The translations under genes and the position numbers were made by a program. The notes under the pieces were generated by a model, which did not search any database, was not told the DNA's origin, and saw nothing but the letters and a program-made list of their open reading frames with translations. A DNA stretch of 64,000 bases. Source: Tricholomella constricta (lineage: Eukaryota; Basidiomycota; Agaricomycetes; Agaricales; Lyophyllaceae). This document shows, piece after piece, positions 62,457 to 64,000 of the stretch (positions are counted from its first letter, which is position 1; every line of letters begins with the position of its first letter). The stretch is from positions 45,239 to 109,238 of the forward strand of contig JAACJP010000068.1 of the NCBI GenBank assembly GCA_013368375.1. The letters are read 5' to 3'.

Positions 62457-63113
62457 CTAATAAGAACCCTCTTCTTCTGCCAAGGAAACTGGGGAAGTGA
62501 TCAAAGAGAACACATATGGCGAGTGAAGAAAGGAAGAGATTAAAAAACAATGAGGGACAGCATACAAACATAACGGAGCAGACGCACTCTCGTGGTCGTA
62601 GTCAAACGCCTCAGGTGTGTACGTGCCGGTGTACGGACCATAGCAGTAGTCTTCGTGTTCACCATAAAGACCGCAATACTCGCATCGATACTTGGTCCAA
62701 ACTTGGGAAGCCGTCACGCGCGGTCGACGGAGCAAAGAAAAATACGTACCACGCCATATATTGTCATCATCAGCTTCACTTATGTCGATGAGAGACGTGG
62801 CGAAAAGGCGCATGTGCGCTAACCGAACGTAACATGTCGGTAAAAGAGCAAAAGGCAAAGGAACTTTAACCAGGTGAACGAACCTTCCCACTCTTCGCGG
62901 TGCTCTTCATCAAAACATACAGGCGACTCGTCGGATTGCAACGGCTCCTGCGAGCTTCGGATGTCGGCATCCCACTCAACTGATACAAGACCGTCAAGAG
63001 GCAAAGGACAAAGGAAGGCACGACCCACTCAAAAACTCGACTGAAGGGAAGTCTTCAGCTTCCTCACCGCCATGTGCAACCGATAAAGCACCGTCTGCCA
63101 CGGTATCCATCAT
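62457..63113 (-). CDS. Small acidic zinc-knuckle protein
   Basis: Five exons as read, all with GT/AG introns of 45 to 65 nt. The ATG at 63113 starts MMDTVADGALSVAHGGEEAE, then DFPSVEFL; after an intron ending ATCAG come EWDADIRSSQEPLQSDESPV and CFDEEHREEWE. Next are HMRLFATSLIDISEADDDNI, then VWTKYRCEYCGLYGEHEDYC and TGTYTPEAFDYDHE, and finally SLAEEEGSY and stop. About 130 residues, strongly acidic. C-x2-C-x5-H-x3-C (CEYCGLYGEHEDYC) is a CCHC-like knuckle. It is followed upstream by a broken copy of its first two exons. Function unknown; no retroelement gag features are present. Confidence 0.65.
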
Positions 63114-63180
63114 AGTACCTGCAGAAAACGCGAAAAACGCGTTCAGCAAACTAAGAATAACATTTTAGGTAGAACCAAGG

Positions 63181-63379
63181 GGACCAATTATGGTCGGATC
63201 GTAACGGCTCCTGGGAGCCTCAGACGTCGGCGTCCCAATCAATCGATACAATACCGTCAAGATGCAAAGGATAAGGAAAGACACGGCCACGCACTTAAAG
63301 ACTCGACAGAGGGAAAGTCTTCAGTTTTCTCACTGCCATGTGCAAATGATAAAGCATTGTCTGCCACAGTATCCACCAT
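63181..63379 (-). pseudogene. Broken duplicate of the zinc-knuckle gene's first two exons
   Basis: The ATG at 63379 starts MVDTVADNALSFAHGSEKTE, then DFPSVESL, matching exon 1 of the gene at 63113. The intron that follows keeps its donor (GTGCGT), but its acceptor is changed (ATCG instead of ATCAG). The matching exon 2 (DWDADV, GSQEPLRSD) has an in-frame TGA. Later exons are absent because the intact copy begins there. Confidence 0.75.
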
Positions 63380-64000
63380 AATAACTGCAGAAAACGCGAA
63401 AGACCCGCTCAGTGAATTAAGAATGATGGGATAAGTAGAATAAAAGGGACCATTCATGAGGAGCCAAAAACTCGCTGCATGAAATGATAACAGGGAGAAG
63501 CGGAGGGGTGCACGGCTGAAGTCGAAAGCGGCACGGGATGGGGAAAAAGAATAAAGGAAAGGAAACCGAAAACAGAAGGAGCTCACCATCCATTGTTGAA
63601 CGTGGTGACCACAGACGAGGTAATTGGGGAACGAAGAAAGAAAGACGAAGACGCGTTTAGATACCAACACAATCTTCGACTAGTCATCTGAACAAACAAT
63701 GCACCACGAGATACAACAACGCGTGTACCAAACGTGCATCTTCCGTTCAAGAATACATGACTTGGACAGGAGGGGCACCAGATCAATAGAGGGACACAAT
63801 AGATTAAGGCTAATGACTTCAACAGTGTGAACCGGCAACTTGATCAGGATGCCGTTTTTTTTCAAACAGCACTGATATGGGACTCGATGCAGGAGCACTC
63901 CGTCAATCAACTATGTTGACCATGAGTAATAAGACCGTAAGGCGATACAGAAAAGACATTAAAGGGATCGCTCAACTGATGTGACAAGATGATCGATGCA
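63380..64000. other. Window edge, nothing recognised
   Basis: Open frames at 63583-63910 have no domain or convincing splice signals. An incoming gene's end could lie here. Confidence 0.4.

Noticed and set aside
1..64000. CRISPR arrays, bacterial operons, tRNA and rRNA genes
   Set aside because: No regular spacer repeats were found; the intron pattern is eukaryotic; no cloverleaf or rRNA core words were recognised by eye.

Overview
The window looks like a piece of a nuclear chromosome from an agaricomycete (mushroom-forming basidiomycete). Genes are broken by many short introns of about 45 to 85 bases with GT/AG ends. The gene families fit that clade: lineage-expanded BTB and F-box proteins, a MYND-finger protein, a LysM effector, a TET/JBP-like oxygenase, a Pil1-domain protein with a long disordered tail, a chromovirus LTR element and a Helitron. 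All gene models below were assembled by eye from open frames and splice signals, so exon edges are proposals.

Layout. 1-13 kb holds a small histone-H1-like nuclear protein (1864-2677), a repeat-bearing gene-poor stretch and a roughly 17-exon amino acid permease (7233-9924). 13-20 kb holds a Pil1/eisosome-type protein (13430-16712), a decayed BTB gene (17063-17387) and a gene that splices into a protein with two BTB domains (17440-19501). 20-29 kb is a mobile-element island. It contains a complete Ty3/Gypsy chromovirus (20215-26345) with LTRs that look identical, a 5-bp target duplication, a -1 frameshift heptamer, a probable self-priming site and a broken integrase frame. It also contains a short gag-only LTR element (27012-28918) with its own LTRs and target duplication.

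29-44 kb holds two tandem paralogues of a conserved fungal family (29111-30051 and 30498-31410), a disordered Ser/Pro-rich protein (31857-32927), a mitochondrial dicarboxylate-type carrier (35265-36944), a U2 spliceosomal RNA gene with TATA box (37971-about 38155), a secreted two-LysM protein (39525-40202) and two F-box/LRR-like genes on the minus strand.

44-64 kb is again accessory in character. It has a minisatellite (44590-45075), a MYND-finger gene, a 6.9-kb single-exon Helitron Rep/helicase whose C-terminus carries a ubiquitin-specific-protease-like cysteine protease domain (47627-54499), GC-rich low-complexity and duplicated DNA, and a TET/JBP-like Fe(II)/2-oxoglutarate oxygenase (57561-59322). 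Two small Cys-cluster / zinc-knuckle genes follow, one with a pseudogene copy beside it. The strongest leads are the Helitron with the protease-like domain, the TET-like gene near it, the Tf1-like priming and frameshift signals of the Gypsy element, and the double-BTB gene.
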